This document shows positions 35,737-45,318 of a stretch of DNA of 64,000 nt, in pieces. Position 1 is the stretch's first letter. The number at the start of each line of letters is the position of its first letter. A program made the position numbers and the translations under genes. The notes beneath the pieces were generated by a model that made no database searches, had not been told where the DNA came from, and saw nothing but the letters and a program-made list of their open reading frames with translations. The DNA is from Firmicutes bacterium HGW-Firmicutes-7 (GTDB lineage: Bacteria > Bacillota > Clostridia > Lachnospirales > Vallitaleaceae): assembly GCA_002841375.1 (NCBI GenBank), contig PGZO01000013.1, forward strand, positions 1-64,000, read 5' to 3'.

Positions 35737-35980
35737 AATCTTCTATTTCTTCAATTTTGCTTTTTAATAAGTCAACTGCATTTCCAACTGTCTCTATCCC
35801 TTTTACTAAATCATCGTCTGTAATTTCAATTTTGAACTCATCCTCAAGCGCAGAAATAATATCAACTAAATCTAATGAATCAACACCTAAATCATCTGCA
35901 AAGCTCATTTCCTCACTAATTTTCGTCGGATCATAATTGGCATATTTGGCAATTATTTCTAACAATTTGCTGTTATCCAT
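35735..35980 (-). CDS. acpP: Acyl carrier protein
   Basis: An 81-residue ACP. Ser35 in GVDSLDLVDI is the phosphopantetheine attachment site; the protein is acidic and helical as expected. It carries acyl chains in fatty acid synthesis. It lies 90 bp after plsX. Its stop codon is part of a long hairpin. Confidence 0.97.
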   Translation of the reverse strand: MDNSKLLEIIAKYANYDPTKISEEMSFADDLGVDSLDLVDIISALEDEFKIEITDDDLVKGIETVGNAVDLLKSKIEEIED

Positions 35981-36070
35981 ATTATTATACCCCTTTCAAT
36001 TTGACTTTTAATTATGTTTATTCGTTCAACCTATTATTAACATTTTTTAATATATTATATACTATAAGCA

Positions 36071-37072
36071 TTACAAACTTAGTCTTTGCTTAATCTTTTC
36101 ATTTACTCGCTCTTTATAAAAAGTATTGCATTGAAGAACAGTGTTCTTAATTGCTTTTGCATCTGAACTACCATGTGTTTTTACTACAAGTCCTTTAAGA
36201 CCTAATAAAGGTGCTCCACCATATTCAGTATAATCTAAGGTCTTCATCATTTTCTTCAAAGAGCTCTTAATAAGCATTGCACCAATTTTGGAAATAAATG
36301 CTGATAATAAAGCTTTTTTTATCATGCCTAGTAATGACATTGCAAAGCCTTCGGTATACTTTAATATAATGTTTCCTACAAACCCATCACATACTATAAC
36401 GTCAACCTTACCTTTTGAAATATCTCTTGCTTCTATATTACCCAGAAAATTAATAGAAGGTTCTTCTTTTAATAAGGCATACGTTTCTTTAGCAAGATTA
36501 TTTCCTTTTTCTTCTTCCTCACCAATATTCACTAATCCAATGCTTGGTGCCTCTTTGTTCATAAAGCTTTCGAAATAAATTGAACCCATTTGTGCAAATT
36601 GTACCAGCTGTGAGGGTTTACAATCAACGTTCGCACCACAATCCAAAAGCAAGGTAACACCTTTTTCATTTGGAATAAACGAAGCTAATGCAGGTCTTTC
36701 TATCCCTTTGATTCTTCCAACAATGATTGTACCTCCGGCAAGTACTGCACCAGTACTACCAGCTGACACAAAGGCTTCTGCCTGTTGTTCCTTAACTAAT
36801 CTTAGTCCTACAACAATAGATGAGTCCTTCTTACGTCTAATAGCCATAACAGGTGATTCACAATTCTCAATAACTTCATCTGCATTAACGATCACGACTT
36901 GCTTTTTGTTATAGTTATGCTTTTTGAGTTCTTCACGTATTAAGCTTTCTTTACCCACCAATAGAACTTGAATGTTTTTTTCTTTTTTTATTGCTTCAAT
37001 ACAACCTGTTACAACAGAATTAGGAGCATTATCTCCACCCATTGCATCTACTGCGACTCTTAAGTAGTTCAT
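36071..37072 (-). CDS. plsX: Phosphate acyltransferase PlsX
   Basis: A 333-residue enzyme that converts acyl-ACP to acyl-phosphate, the donor for PlsY (15044). Family patterns: VAVDAMGGDNAP, FVSAGSTGAVLAGG, DCGANVDCKP and VCDGFVGNI. It lies between rpmF's terminator and acpP. Confidence 0.98.
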   Translation of the reverse strand: MNYLRVAVDAMGGDNAPNSVVTGCIEAIKKEKNIQVLLVGKESLIREELKKHNYNKKQVVIVNADEVIENCESPVMAIRRKKDSSIVVGLRLVKEQQAEAFVSAGSTGAVLAGGTIIVGRIKGIERPALASFIPNEKGVTLLLDCGANVDCKPSQLVQFAQMGSIYFESFMNKEAPSIGLVNIGEEEEKGNNLAKETYALLKEEPSINFLGNIEARDISKGKVDVIVCDGFVGNIILKYTEGFAMSLLGMIKKALLSAFISKIGAMLIKSSLKKMMKTLDYTEYGGAPLLGLKGLVVKTHGSSDAKAIKNTVLQCNTFYKERVNEKIKQRLSL

Positions 37073-37178
37073 TTTTTGCCCCCTTAATGTCTTATACTGA
37101 TAATATACTAAATTTCTTCTTGTTTTTCAATATATATTTTTATTTAATTATCTAATTTAAAAATGCATCCCAATAAAA

Positions 37179-37203
37179 ATGCGTCACCTTTGAGGGAACG
37201 CAT
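37179..37203 (-). terminator. Terminator after rpmF
   Basis: ATGCGT/ACGCAT stem with partial inner pairing, followed by TTTTTATT on the minus strand, 15 bp past the rpmF stop. It may be partial, as plsX follows. Confidence 0.65.
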
Positions 37204-37217
37204 CTTAATTGTTAAAA

Positions 37218-37394
37218 TTATTCTGTTACTATAACTACTTTGTTTTTGTATGTGCCACAAGCTTTACATACTCTATGTGACATAACAAGTGCTCCACACT
37301 TACTACATTTTCCTAAATTAGGAGCAGTTAACTTCCAGTTTGCCCTACGGCTGTTTCTTCTAGCTTTGGATACCTTGCGTTTTGGTACTGCCAT
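37218..37394 (-). CDS. rpmF: 50S ribosomal protein L32
   Basis: A 58-residue L32: MAVPKRKVSKARRNSRRANW, then a zinc ribbon with two CxxC pairs (GKCSKCG and RVCKACG). It is the zinc-binding form. ATG 37394 has AAGGAGGTGTAGAGATAA upstream. It follows yceD by 6 bp, the usual pairing. Confidence 0.97.
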   Translation of the reverse strand: MAVPKRKVSKARRNSRRANWKLTAPNLGKCSKCGALVMSHRVCKACGTYKNKVVIVTE

Positions 37395-37400
37395 TTATCT

Positions 37401-37913
37401 CTACACCTCCTTAAAATTCTCATCAAATAAGGCTTTTAATCCCGCAAATCTAAGGTCAACATTGTCATTTTCACAATTACAATTGTCTACATTTAAATTT
37501 GTCCCACAAGTTGTGCATATGCCCTTACACTCTTCATTGCATAACACCTTCATAGGAAAGTTAACAAATATTTCATTTAAAGCTAACTTCTCTAAATCTA
37601 AATTATAGCCTTCAATAAAAGCTTCTTCATATTCGCCAACTTTATTAACACTAACCTCTTTAGAAAAATCAGCCTCTAAATGATATTTTGTTGGTTCATT
37701 ACATCTATCACAATTAATAACTAGTATTGCTTTGACTAAACCATCTAATAAAATTTGATTATTTGCAATTTTCTCTAGTTCAAGATTAACAGTAATATTA
37801 TCTTGAAAATAGGCAGTTGCGTTACCGAACTGAATTTTGTTAATTATAATTGTTTTTTGAATCTTTGCAAAATTTTCATCGTTTTCAAAGATATTTGTTA
37901 AATTTATTTGCAC
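37401..37913 (-). CDS. yceD: YceD/DUF177 family protein
   Basis: A 170-residue DUF177 protein with an inner CDRC pair and a C-terminal cysteine-rich segment (LCNEECKGICTTCGTNLN) fitting a zinc site. YceD is linked to 23S rRNA accumulation in some organisms. The start is GTG 37913 with AAGGAG 7 nt upstream. It heads the yceD-rpmF unit behind a consensus promoter. Confidence 0.93.
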   Translation of the reverse strand: MQINLTNIFENDENFAKIQKTIIINKIQFGNATAYFQDNITVNLELEKIANNQILLDGLVKAILVINCDRCNEPTKYHLEADFSKEVSVNKVGEYEEAFIEGYNLDLEKLALNEIFVNFPMKVLCNEECKGICTTCGTNLNVDNCNCENDNVDLRFAGLKALFDENFKEV

Positions 37914-37992
37914 AACATCACTCCTTCTGCAAATATATTTTACTTAAAAACAATAGATTAATATAAAATTGCCTTATATTTAACCACAAGTA

Positions 37993-38021
37993 ATTATACA
38001 GATATAAAAACTTTTTGTCAA
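37993..38021 (-). promoter_or_regulatory. Consensus sigma-A promoter for yceD-rpmF
   Basis: Minus strand TTGACA (38016-38021), 17 nt, TATAAT (37993-37998). Both boxes are perfect. The leader is ~75 nt. Confidence 0.85.
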
Positions 38022-38038
38022 CAAAAAACATCAAATTA

Positions 38039-38956
38039 TTAAATCCACTTCTCAATATCAGTTTTTGCACCTAAAACATAGTGGCCTTTTTGTACTTCAG
38101 CAAATTCAGCATTATCATAATCAATACCGGTCTTATCATAATGCTTTCTCTTTCTATGTCTTTCATACATCGGATTTGGATGCGGTATTGCTGATAATAA
38201 AGACTTCGTATATGGGTGTATTGGGTTACCATATATATCATCTGCTGATCCAAGCTCAACAATACGTCCTAAATGCATAACACCAATTCTATCACTAATA
38301 TATTTAACCATAGACAAATCATGTGCAATAAATATAAAAGTAAGCCCTCTTTCCTTTTGAATTTTCTTTAACAAGTTAACAACTTGTGCTTGAATTGATA
38401 CATCAAGCGCACTTATTGCTTCGTCGGCAATAACAAAAGTGGGTTCTACTATTAAAGCCCTCGCAATACCTATTCTCTGTCTTTGTCCACCACTGAATTC
38501 ATGCGGATATCTATGAGCATGTTCTCTTGACAATCCAACTATTTCAAGCATTTGATATACTTTTTCTTCTCTTTCTTCGTCAGATTGATAAAGCTTGTGT
38601 ATATCTAATCCTTGAGCAATAATATCCATAACTTTCTTTCTAGGATTTAAGGATGCCATCGGATCTTGAAAAATCATTTGCATCTTAGTCCTAAGCATCT
38701 TTTCAGTATCTTTGTCAATGTGTCCCGAAATCTTCCTGTTTTCAAAAACCACTTCACCATCAGTAGGGTTATAAAGTCTTATAATACTCCTGCCAGTAGT
38801 AGATTTTCCAGAACCACTTTCACCAACTAACCCAAAGGTCTCACCACGGTAGATTTTAAATGAAATATCATCTACAGCTTTTATAATTCCCCTTTTTCCT
38901 AAATCAAAATGCTGTTTAAGATTTTTTACTTCTAGAATTATATCTTTATTTTCCAT
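38039..38956 (-). CDS. oppF: Oligopeptide ABC transporter ATP-binding protein OppF
   Basis: A 305-residue ABC ATPase: Walker A GESGSGKST, signature FSGGQRQRIG, Walker B FVIADEAISALD, and the C-terminal oligopeptide/dipeptide extension with NPIHPYTKSLLSAIPHPNP. It overlaps oppD by 11 nt and is the last gene of oppABCDF. Confidence 0.96.
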   Translation of the reverse strand: MENKDIILEVKNLKQHFDLGKRGIIKAVDDISFKIYRGETFGLVGESGSGKSTTGRSIIRLYNPTDGEVVFENRKISGHIDKDTEKMLRTKMQMIFQDPMASLNPRKKVMDIIAQGLDIHKLYQSDEEREEKVYQMLEIVGLSREHAHRYPHEFSGGQRQRIGIARALIVEPTFVIADEAISALDVSIQAQVVNLLKKIQKERGLTFIFIAHDLSMVKYISDRIGVMHLGRIVELGSADDIYGNPIHPYTKSLLSAIPHPNPMYERHRKRKHYDKTGIDYDNAEFAEVQKGHYVLGAKTDIEKWI

Positions 38957-39992
38957 GATTTAGTGCTCCTTTCTTCATTTCTTCAATACGTTTTAACAAA
39001 GATTGGGGCATTTCAATTTTAGGTGCATCTTCATGAAGCAACCAAGTAGCTGCATAGTGCGTATCACTTATTTTAAAAAACGGTGGTTGTTCTTCTAAAT
39101 CAATATTCAGGGCATATTCACTTCTAGCAGAAAACGCATCCCCCTTAGGAGGGTATAATAAATTGGGTGGTGCGCCATGAATAGAATATAATTCGTTATC
39201 TTGATCATCCATATCTGGAACAGACGCTAATAAGCCCCAAGTATAAGGATGCTTAGGCTCATAAAATACTTCTGCTGAATCACCATATTCTACTATTTTC
39301 CCTGCATACATAACTGCAATTCTATCTGCAACATTGGCAACAACACCTAAATCATGGGTAATAAATATGATGGATAACCCAATTTTTATTTGTAGTTCTT
39401 TGATTAATTCTAATATTTGAGCTTGTATCGTAACATCTAATGCGGTTGTTGGTTCATCTGCAATTAATATTTTAGGATTACAAGCTAATGCTATCGCAAT
39501 AACAATACGTTGTCTCATTCCTCCACTTAACTGATGTGGATATTGCCTATACCTTTTTTCTGGCTCAATTATTCCAACAAGTTCAATTAACTCAATAGCC
39601 TTAAGCCTTGCCGTCTTTTTATCTAAATCTTGGTGCTCAATTAAACTTTCAGAAATTTGATACCCTATAGTCATAGTTGGATTTAGAGAAGTCATTGGAT
39701 CTTGAAAAATCATAGCAATTTCCTTACCTCTAATTGCAACCATTTCTTTTTTTGATAATTTAGTTAAATCCTTCCCGTTATATAAAACTTCACCTTCATC
39801 AATAATACCATTTTTAGCCAAAATCCCCATAAGGACCTTAGTGGTAACTGATTTTCCAGATCCACTTTCTCCTACTATTGCAAGGGTTTCCCCTTTATAC
39901 AAATCAAAATCCACACCTCTTATGGCTTTCACAGTACCATTGTGGGTTTTAAAAGAAACATGTAAATTTTTTACTTCAATTATTTTTTCCAT
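38946..39992 (-). CDS. oppD: Oligopeptide ABC transporter ATP-binding protein OppD
   Basis: A 348-residue ABC ATPase: Walker A GESGSGKSV, signature LSGGMRQRIVIA, Walker B ILIADEPTTALD and the oligopeptide tail (PKHPYTWGLLASVPD). The start is ATG 39992 with GGAAGGTG upstream rather than the frame's ATG at 40007. It pairs with OppF as a heterodimer. Confidence 0.96.
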   Translation of the reverse strand: MEKIIEVKNLHVSFKTHNGTVKAIRGVDFDLYKGETLAIVGESGSGKSVTTKVLMGILAKNGIIDEGEVLYNGKDLTKLSKKEMVAIRGKEIAMIFQDPMTSLNPTMTIGYQISESLIEHQDLDKKTARLKAIELIELVGIIEPEKRYRQYPHQLSGGMRQRIVIAIALACNPKILIADEPTTALDVTIQAQILELIKELQIKIGLSIIFITHDLGVVANVADRIAVMYAGKIVEYGDSAEVFYEPKHPYTWGLLASVPDMDDQDNELYSIHGAPPNLLYPPKGDAFSARSEYALNIDLEEQPPFFKISDTHYAATWLLHEDAPKIEMPQSLLKRIEEMKKGALNHGK

Positions 39993-40009
39993 AAACACAC
40001 CTTCCAATT

Positions 40010-41023
40010 CTACTGTTGTTTCATTTTAGGATCTAAAGCGTCTCGCATACCATCTGCAACAAGATTAAAGCTAACCATTAGGATCGCTAGTACAATGATA
40101 GGTGAAACAATAATGTGAGGATACACTAAAATTGATTTATATCCATCATTAATAAGAACACCTAGCGAAGCTAGCGGTGGTTGTAGCCCTAAACCAATAA
40201 ACGCTAAAAAGGACTCATAAAAAATTGCACTTGGAATAGAAAACATACTCATTATAATTACTTGTCCAAAAATATTTGGCAATAAATCAACTACCAGTAG
40301 CGTTGATGTTTTAGCTCCTAACGTTTTTGAAGCAAGTATAAAATCAAGCTCTTTGAGCTTTAAAACTTGTGAACGAACAACACGGCTCATTCCAATCCAC
40401 CCTGTAATAACTAGTGCTAGAGAGATGGATATTATACCTGGATTTAATACAATAACAAATAGCGTTACAATAACCAAGTTAGGAATGCCGCTTAGGACTT
40501 CAATGATACGTTGCATAAAGGTATCTAGTCTTCCTCCAATATATCCTGAGACTAAACCATAGCCCATACCTATGAACATATCGATAATTACCGCAAGGAA
40601 TGCTATATAAAGTGATACTCTTGTACCAACCCAAACTCTTGTCCATAAATCTCTACCTAAGGTATCGGTTCCAAACCAATAATAGACATCATCTAAACCA
40701 CGTACCTCATATACATTGATACCATTTGATTCACCATTGAATATACCGAGCTTTTCAATACCTTGAATTCTAGCAGGTAAATTAATATGATCATCTACTT
40801 TGCTTCTATATGTATGCGTTGTCATAGATGGACCAAGAAAAGCAAAAAACGCAATAATTAATATGAAGATAATCCCAACTACTGCCCCTTTATTTTGACG
40901 AAACCTTAAGTTTACATCTTTCCAGAAACTTATTCCTTTATAAACTACATCAGTTTGAAAATCTTCATTATTCAGAATTCTTTCAAAGGATTTTTTGTCG
41001 TATTTTTGATCTAGTTGATTCAT
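40010..41023 (-). CDS. oppC: Oligopeptide ABC transporter permease OppC
   Basis: A 337-residue permease with a ~40-residue cytoplasmic N-terminus, six membrane segments, an extended outer loop after the first, and the coupling EAA-like motif (SKTLGAKTSTLLVVDLLPN). FGTDTLGRDLWTRVWVGTRVS is typical of OppC/DppC. Its start overlaps the oppB stop by 1 nt. Confidence 0.96.
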   Translation of the reverse strand: MNQLDQKYDKKSFERILNNEDFQTDVVYKGISFWKDVNLRFRQNKGAVVGIIFILIIAFFAFLGPSMTTHTYRSKVDDHINLPARIQGIEKLGIFNGESNGINVYEVRGLDDVYYWFGTDTLGRDLWTRVWVGTRVSLYIAFLAVIIDMFIGMGYGLVSGYIGGRLDTFMQRIIEVLSGIPNLVIVTLFVIVLNPGIISISLALVITGWIGMSRVVRSQVLKLKELDFILASKTLGAKTSTLLVVDLLPNIFGQVIIMSMFSIPSAIFYESFLAFIGLGLQPPLASLGVLINDGYKSILVYPHIIVSPIIVLAILMVSFNLVADGMRDALDPKMKQQ

Positions 41024-41973
41024 TATTCTCCTCCTTTGTCTACACGAATTCTAGGGTCAATTACACCATATATGACATCAATAAACAACGCCATAATAAT
41101 ATAAAACAGGCTATAGAAAAATGATATCGCAATAACAACATTAAAATCATTAACGCTAATTGCCGTTACTAATAAATCTCCAATACCTGGTATCCCAAAG
41201 ATTCTTTCTATAACTAAAGAACCTGTCATTAAGCCTACTGTTAACGGTCCAAGAACCGTTACAACTGGAATCAAGGCATTTCTGATAGAATGTCTAAATA
41301 TGACCTTTTTTGCTGTTAAGCCCTTTGCTTCTGCAAGCATAATATAATCGGAGCCTAAAACCTCTACCAGCTCAGTTCTCATAAATCTTGCTACTGTTGC
41401 TATGACAAACATAGATAAAGCAACCGTTGGTAGTATACTTGATTGTATTGGCCTGTATAGGTTATACGTCATAGGAAATATCGGATAGCCTGCTAGCGTA
41501 AGCTTATATCCTAAAAAATAACTCAATCCAAGTGCAAATACATAGGAAGGAATCGATATACCAATGACTGCAAATATAGTTGTCATGGTATCCCATTTTG
41601 AATTTTTATATACCGCCGCAATTGAAGCTAAAACAACACCAATTAACGAACCAAATACCAAAGCTTGAAGGCCCAACCGAATAGAAATCGGCATTCTAGT
41701 TTCAAGCATCCTTGAAACAGGTGCATTTTTCTCAATTGTATAGGATACGCCAAAGTCCCCTTTGAGAATATTTGTAGTATAAATAAAGAATCTTTCATGT
41801 ATTGGCTTATTCAATCCATATTTTTCATATAACAATTCTTTTTGTTGCTCATTTAGTTTCTCATCATTGAAAGGTGATCCTGGCATAAATTCCAGCAACA
41901 AAAACAACAACGATAAAATTACAAACATTGTAACTATTGAAATAAGCAATCGTTTACCAATATATCTTAACAT
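41023..41973 (-). CDS. oppB: Oligopeptide ABC transporter permease OppB
   Basis: A 316-residue permease with six membrane segments and the EAA-like loop (LAEAKGLTAKKVIFRHSIRN). N-terminal YIGKRLLISIVTMFVI and LNKPIHERF are typical. It lies 243 bp after oppA, with two hairpins and a repeat between. Confidence 0.96.
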   Translation of the reverse strand: MLRYIGKRLLISIVTMFVILSLLFLLLEFMPGSPFNDEKLNEQQKELLYEKYGLNKPIHERFFIYTTNILKGDFGVSYTIEKNAPVSRMLETRMPISIRLGLQALVFGSLIGVVLASIAAVYKNSKWDTMTTIFAVIGISIPSYVFALGLSYFLGYKLTLAGYPIFPMTYNLYRPIQSSILPTVALSMFVIATVARFMRTELVEVLGSDYIMLAEAKGLTAKKVIFRHSIRNALIPVVTVLGPLTVGLMTGSLVIERIFGIPGIGDLLVTAISVNDFNVVIAISFFYSLFYIIMALFIDVIYGVIDPRIRVDKGGE

Positions 41974-42029
41974 TGTCCCAACTCCATGTAGATTTATTTT
42001 TTTCTAAGATAGTGCTGCATAAGAAAGTT

Positions 42030-42109
42030 GAAAAGCGGCAGATATCTAGCGAGTAATTTAACTCTGTGTATAAATAACAATGTTATTTAACACTGCATAG
42101 CCGATTTTA
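42030..42109 (+). repeat. Short interspersed repeat, family 2, copy R1
   Basis: 80 bp from GAAAAGCGGC to GCCGATTTT, sharing both ends with R2 and holding an extra inner hairpin (TAAATAAC/GTTATTTA, ~42071-42089). It is preceded by CTGCATAA. It lies in the oppA-oppB gap. Confidence 0.65.
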
Positions 42110-42130
42110 AGTGTCTAAAAGACATACTTA

Positions 42131-42150
42131 AACGCCTCAAAAGAGGCGTT
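42131..42150 (-). terminator. Hairpin in the oppA-oppB gap
   Basis: Perfect 8-bp stem AACGCCTC/GAGGCGTT with loop AAAA. There is no U-tract on the minus strand, so readthrough to oppB is likely; it may make oppA more abundant than the permease genes. Confidence 0.6.
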
Positions 42151-42180
42151 TTGTATATCTTCCAGTAGCTATTACATTAT

Positions 42181-42207
42181 ATACCAGCGGGAATAGACCC
42201 ACTGGTA
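42181..42207 (-). other. Hairpin directly after oppA
   Basis: ATACCAG/CTGGTAT extended by GGG/CCC across one mismatch, 10 bp past the oppA stop. It is probably a 3' stabilising or attenuating structure for oppA mRNA. Confidence 0.55.
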
Positions 42208-42216
42208 TTTGCAATA

Positions 42217-43836
42217 TTAATCAGCTATTTTTACATTTTTATAAATAAATGGCACACCTACTGCATGGCTTTCAATTCCTGTTACTTTAGGATTAATTAA
42301 GAAAGCATAACCACTTTGGAATAATGGTGTAATTCCAGCGTCATCTTCTAAGAAAATACGTTCTGCTTCAATCATTGCATCCCAACGACCTTGTGCATCA
42401 CCAGCTAACTTACCCTTACCTGAATCATCAACCAACACATCATAAGCTGCGTTTTCATAGTTTGGATAGTTAAGTGTTGCACCTGTTAAATAAAGCTCTA
42501 AGTAAGTAAGTGGGTCAGCATAATCAGGTCCCCAACGAGTAATACCTACTTCGTAATCGCCAGCAGTCATAAGATCTAATCTATTTTTCTTTGGCTGTGC
42601 TTTTAAGCTTACTTTAATTCCTGGTAGATTTGTTTCAAGTTCAGCTTGAATAAACTCTGCAGTTTTCTTAACTGTTCCATCATCGTCAAATAAAAATTCT
42701 ATTTCTATAGTATCACCAAGCTCAGCTTTTGCTGCAGTCCAATATTCTTGTGCTAATGCAACATCATATTCGCTATAAGTACCTGCTGATTCTCTAAAAT
42801 CTTTACCATCTGGTCCAGTCGCTAAACCAATTGGAATAATGAAGTTAGCAACGTTAGAACCATCATTTAAAATTTTATCAACGATTTGTTGTTTGTTAAT
42901 TGCATGTTGGAAAGCTTTTCTAACATTTACGTTAGAAAATACTTCTGTTTGGTTATTTGGCGTAATATACCATAGATAACCTGATTCAATTTGAGTATAC
43001 TCTTCATTATCTTTGTATTTATCAACTAGCTCTGCAGCTAATTTAACGACATCTTGATTTCCACTATCATATTCTAATGTAGCTGTTTGATTATCTTTCA
43101 TTACTCTATAATCTAAACCTGCAATTGTTACGTTAGTAGCATCATAGTAATCTGGGTTTTTATCAAGTCTAAATCCATAGCCTTTATCCCATGTTGCCAT
43201 TTTGTAAGGACCGTTAGCTAAAAGGTTTTCAGGAGAAGAAGCATAATCTGCACCTTTTTCTGTAACAAACTTTTCATTTAATGGGAAAAATGTTGAAAAT
43301 GCTGTCAATGATAAGAAATAAGGAACCGGTCTGTCTAATGTAACAACTAAAGTTGTGTCATCTTGAGCAACAACACCTAATTCTTCACCAGGCACTTCAC
43401 CAGCAACTACTTTATCAGCATTCAAAATTCCTGCAACTCCACCAATGAAATTATATTCACTTGCTTGTTCAGGACTTAGTAATCGTCTCCAGCTAAATAC
43501 AAAATCAGCTGCAGTAACCGCATCACCATTGCTCCATTTCACATCATCTCTTAACGTAAAAGTATACGTTAATTGATCTTCACTTACTTCATAACTTTTT
43601 GCTATAGCTGGAATAAACGTACCATCTTTATCCACACTATATAACCCTTCAATTGTTGCAGCGATAACTTCAAAAGATAAGCCATCTGTAGCAACATGTT
43701 GATCCATAGATGGTAGATCAACCTCTTGTGCAATTCTAAGATACTTTCCTTCTACAGCTTCTTCTTTCTTTCCACACCCCGAAAAAGTGGCAACAATCAT
43801 CACCATCATCATTAAAAAAACAATAACTTTTTTCAT
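42217..43836 (-). CDS. oppA: Oligopeptide-binding lipoprotein OppA
   Basis: A 539-residue extracytoplasmic solute-binding protein (SBP family 5). The signal peptide ends FSGC with Cys21 as the lipid anchor. Conserved segments: NGDAVTAADFVFSWRRLLSPE, LANGPYKMATWDKGYGFRLDKNPDYYD, and VRKAFQHAINKQQI. It delivers peptides to OppBC. It is first gene of the operon behind a perfect promoter. Confidence 0.96.
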   Translation of the reverse strand: MKKVIVFLMMMVMIVATFSGCGKKEEAVEGKYLRIAQEVDLPSMDQHVATDGLSFEVIAATIEGLYSVDKDGTFIPAIAKSYEVSEDQLTYTFTLRDDVKWSNGDAVTAADFVFSWRRLLSPEQASEYNFIGGVAGILNADKVVAGEVPGEELGVVAQDDTTLVVTLDRPVPYFLSLTAFSTFFPLNEKFVTEKGADYASSPENLLANGPYKMATWDKGYGFRLDKNPDYYDATNVTIAGLDYRVMKDNQTATLEYDSGNQDVVKLAAELVDKYKDNEEYTQIESGYLWYITPNNQTEVFSNVNVRKAFQHAINKQQIVDKILNDGSNVANFIIPIGLATGPDGKDFRESAGTYSEYDVALAQEYWTAAKAELGDTIEIEFLFDDDGTVKKTAEFIQAELETNLPGIKVSLKAQPKKNRLDLMTAGDYEVGITRWGPDYADPLTYLELYLTGATLNYPNYENAAYDVLVDDSGKGKLAGDAQGRWDAMIEAERIFLEDDAGITPLFQSGYAFLINPKVTGIESHAVGVPFIYKNVKIAD

Positions 43837-43869
43837 AATATCCTCCTAATATGTTTGTATAATTAACTT

Positions 43870-43912
43870 AATTCATGAATTCGATTATACTCTATGCAGT
43901 AATTATTGTCAA
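43870..43912 (-). promoter_or_regulatory. Consensus promoter of oppA with overlapping palindrome
   Basis: Minus strand TTGACA (43907-43912), 17 nt, TATAAT (43884-43889), both perfect. The expected transcription start lies in the 12-bp palindrome AATTCATGAATT (43870-43881), a possible operator. Confidence 0.8.
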
Positions 43913-44042
43913 TAAATTTCAAGTTTTGGTTGACGCTCTTGATTGATTTTCCGTCATTTTTCAAGCAAAAAATCCTTAATTCGTGCACTTCTTTAAAGTA
44001 ACGTGGTATTTATGCACAATCTCGAATGATTTCCTGCAAAAA

Positions 44043-44070
44043 AGAAGAATATCAGTCCTGACATTCTTCT
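44043..44070 (-). terminator. Terminator after ackA
   Basis: AGAAGAAT/ATTCTTCT stem with inner TCAG/CTGA pairs, followed on the minus strand by TTTTTT. It is a strong intrinsic terminator for pta-ackA. Confidence 0.85.
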
Positions 44071-44100
44071 TTTTAATACGCTATAATATATATTTATTCT

Positions 44101-45291
44101 CTATACGAGCTTTAATGTTTCTCTAGCAATCATTAATTCTTCATTCGTTGGAATAACCAAAGATTTCACCTTCGCATTAGGTGTTGAAAAGTCTCTTTCT
44201 ATACTTCTACATTTATTAAGTTCTTCATCAATCTCTACACCTAGGTAAGTTAAGTATTTACACACATTAGCTCTCATATCTCCGTTGTTTTCTCCAAGAC
44301 CCGCTGTAAATACAACTGCATCAATACCATTCATGGAAGCTGCATAAGAACCAATATATTTTGCTACTCTGTATTCAAAAACATCCATCGCTAATTTAGC
44401 TTGAGAATGTCCATCAGCAATAGCATCTTCAATATCTCTAAAGTCACTTGAATATAAGGATAAACCTAAAATACCAGACTTTTTATTTAATAAATCAATA
44501 ACTTGGTCTAAAGAAATACCTTCTTTATTCGCAAGGAACTGAATGATTGCAGGATCAATATCACCACTTCTTGTTCCCATTAATAGTCCTTCAAGAGGAG
44601 TAAAGCCCATGCTTGTATCAACAGATTTACCACCATCTACAGCACAAATACTTGCACCATTTCCAAGATGACATACAACAATTTTAAGATCTTCTATATT
44701 TTTACCTAAAAACTCAGCAGTTCTATATGCAACATACTTATGAGATGTTCCATGAAAACCGTATCTTCTAAGTTTATATTTTTTGTAATATTCATAAGAT
44801 ATACCATATAAATAAGCTTTATCAGGCATCGTCTGATGGAACGCAGTATCAAATACACCAACCATTGGTATGTTTGGCATTAATTGTTTAAAAATATCGA
44901 TACCAATAAGGTTTGCTGGATTATGTAATGGTGCAAGATCACTACATTCTTCTACTGCTTTAATAACCTCATCTGTTATGATTGTAGAGCCTGAAAAGAA
45001 TTCACCGCCATGAACAATACGATGTCCAATAGCTTTGATTTCATCCATGGTTTTAATAACACCATATTCTGTAGAAACAAGTGCATCTAAAACGTAAGAA
45101 ACTGCATCTTTATGATTAGCCATAGGACCTTCAATTGTAATTGCTTTCTTTCCTTGTGGCTTATGCTTAATTTTAGAACCTTCAATGCCAATTCTGTCAC
45201 ATATACCTACTGCTAAAACAGTTTCGTTACTCATGTCAAGTAATTGATACTTCAGTGATGAACTACCACAATTGATAACTAGAATATTCAA
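44101..45291 (-). CDS. ackA: Acetate kinase
   Basis: A 396-residue acetate kinase that makes ATP and acetate from acetyl phosphate. N-terminal [14 protein letters not shown], the catalytic [10 protein letters not shown] and FTAGLGENN are conserved. The start is TTG 45291, 9 nt after AGGAGG. It lies 27 bp after pta; together they form the acetate branch of fermentation. Confidence 0.98.
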   Translation of the reverse strand: MNILVINCGSSSLKYQLLDMSNETVLAVGICDRIGIEGSKIKHKPQGKKAITIEGPMANHKDAVSYVLDALVSTEYGVIKTMDEIKAIGHRIVHGGEFFSGSTIITDEVIKAVEECSDLAPLHNPANLIGIDIFKQLMPNIPMVGVFDTAFHQTMPDKAYLYGISYEYYKKYKLRRYGFHGTSHKYVAYRTAEFLGKNIEDLKIVVCHLGNGASICAVDGGKSVDTSMGFTPLEGLLMGTRSGDIDPAIIQFLANKEGISLDQVIDLLNKKSGILGLSLYSSDFRDIEDAIADGHSQAKLAMDVFEYRVAKYIGSYAASMNGIDAVVFTAGLGENNGDMRANVCKYLTYLGVEIDEELNKCRSIERDFSTPNAKVKSLVIPTNEELMIARETLKLV

Positions 45292-45318
45292 AATAAATTA
45301 CCTCCTTTTAATATAGGC

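Noticed and set aside
38071-38280. Overlapping plus and minus frames inside oppF
   Set aside because: Shadows of the conserved oppF reading frame; no separate signals.
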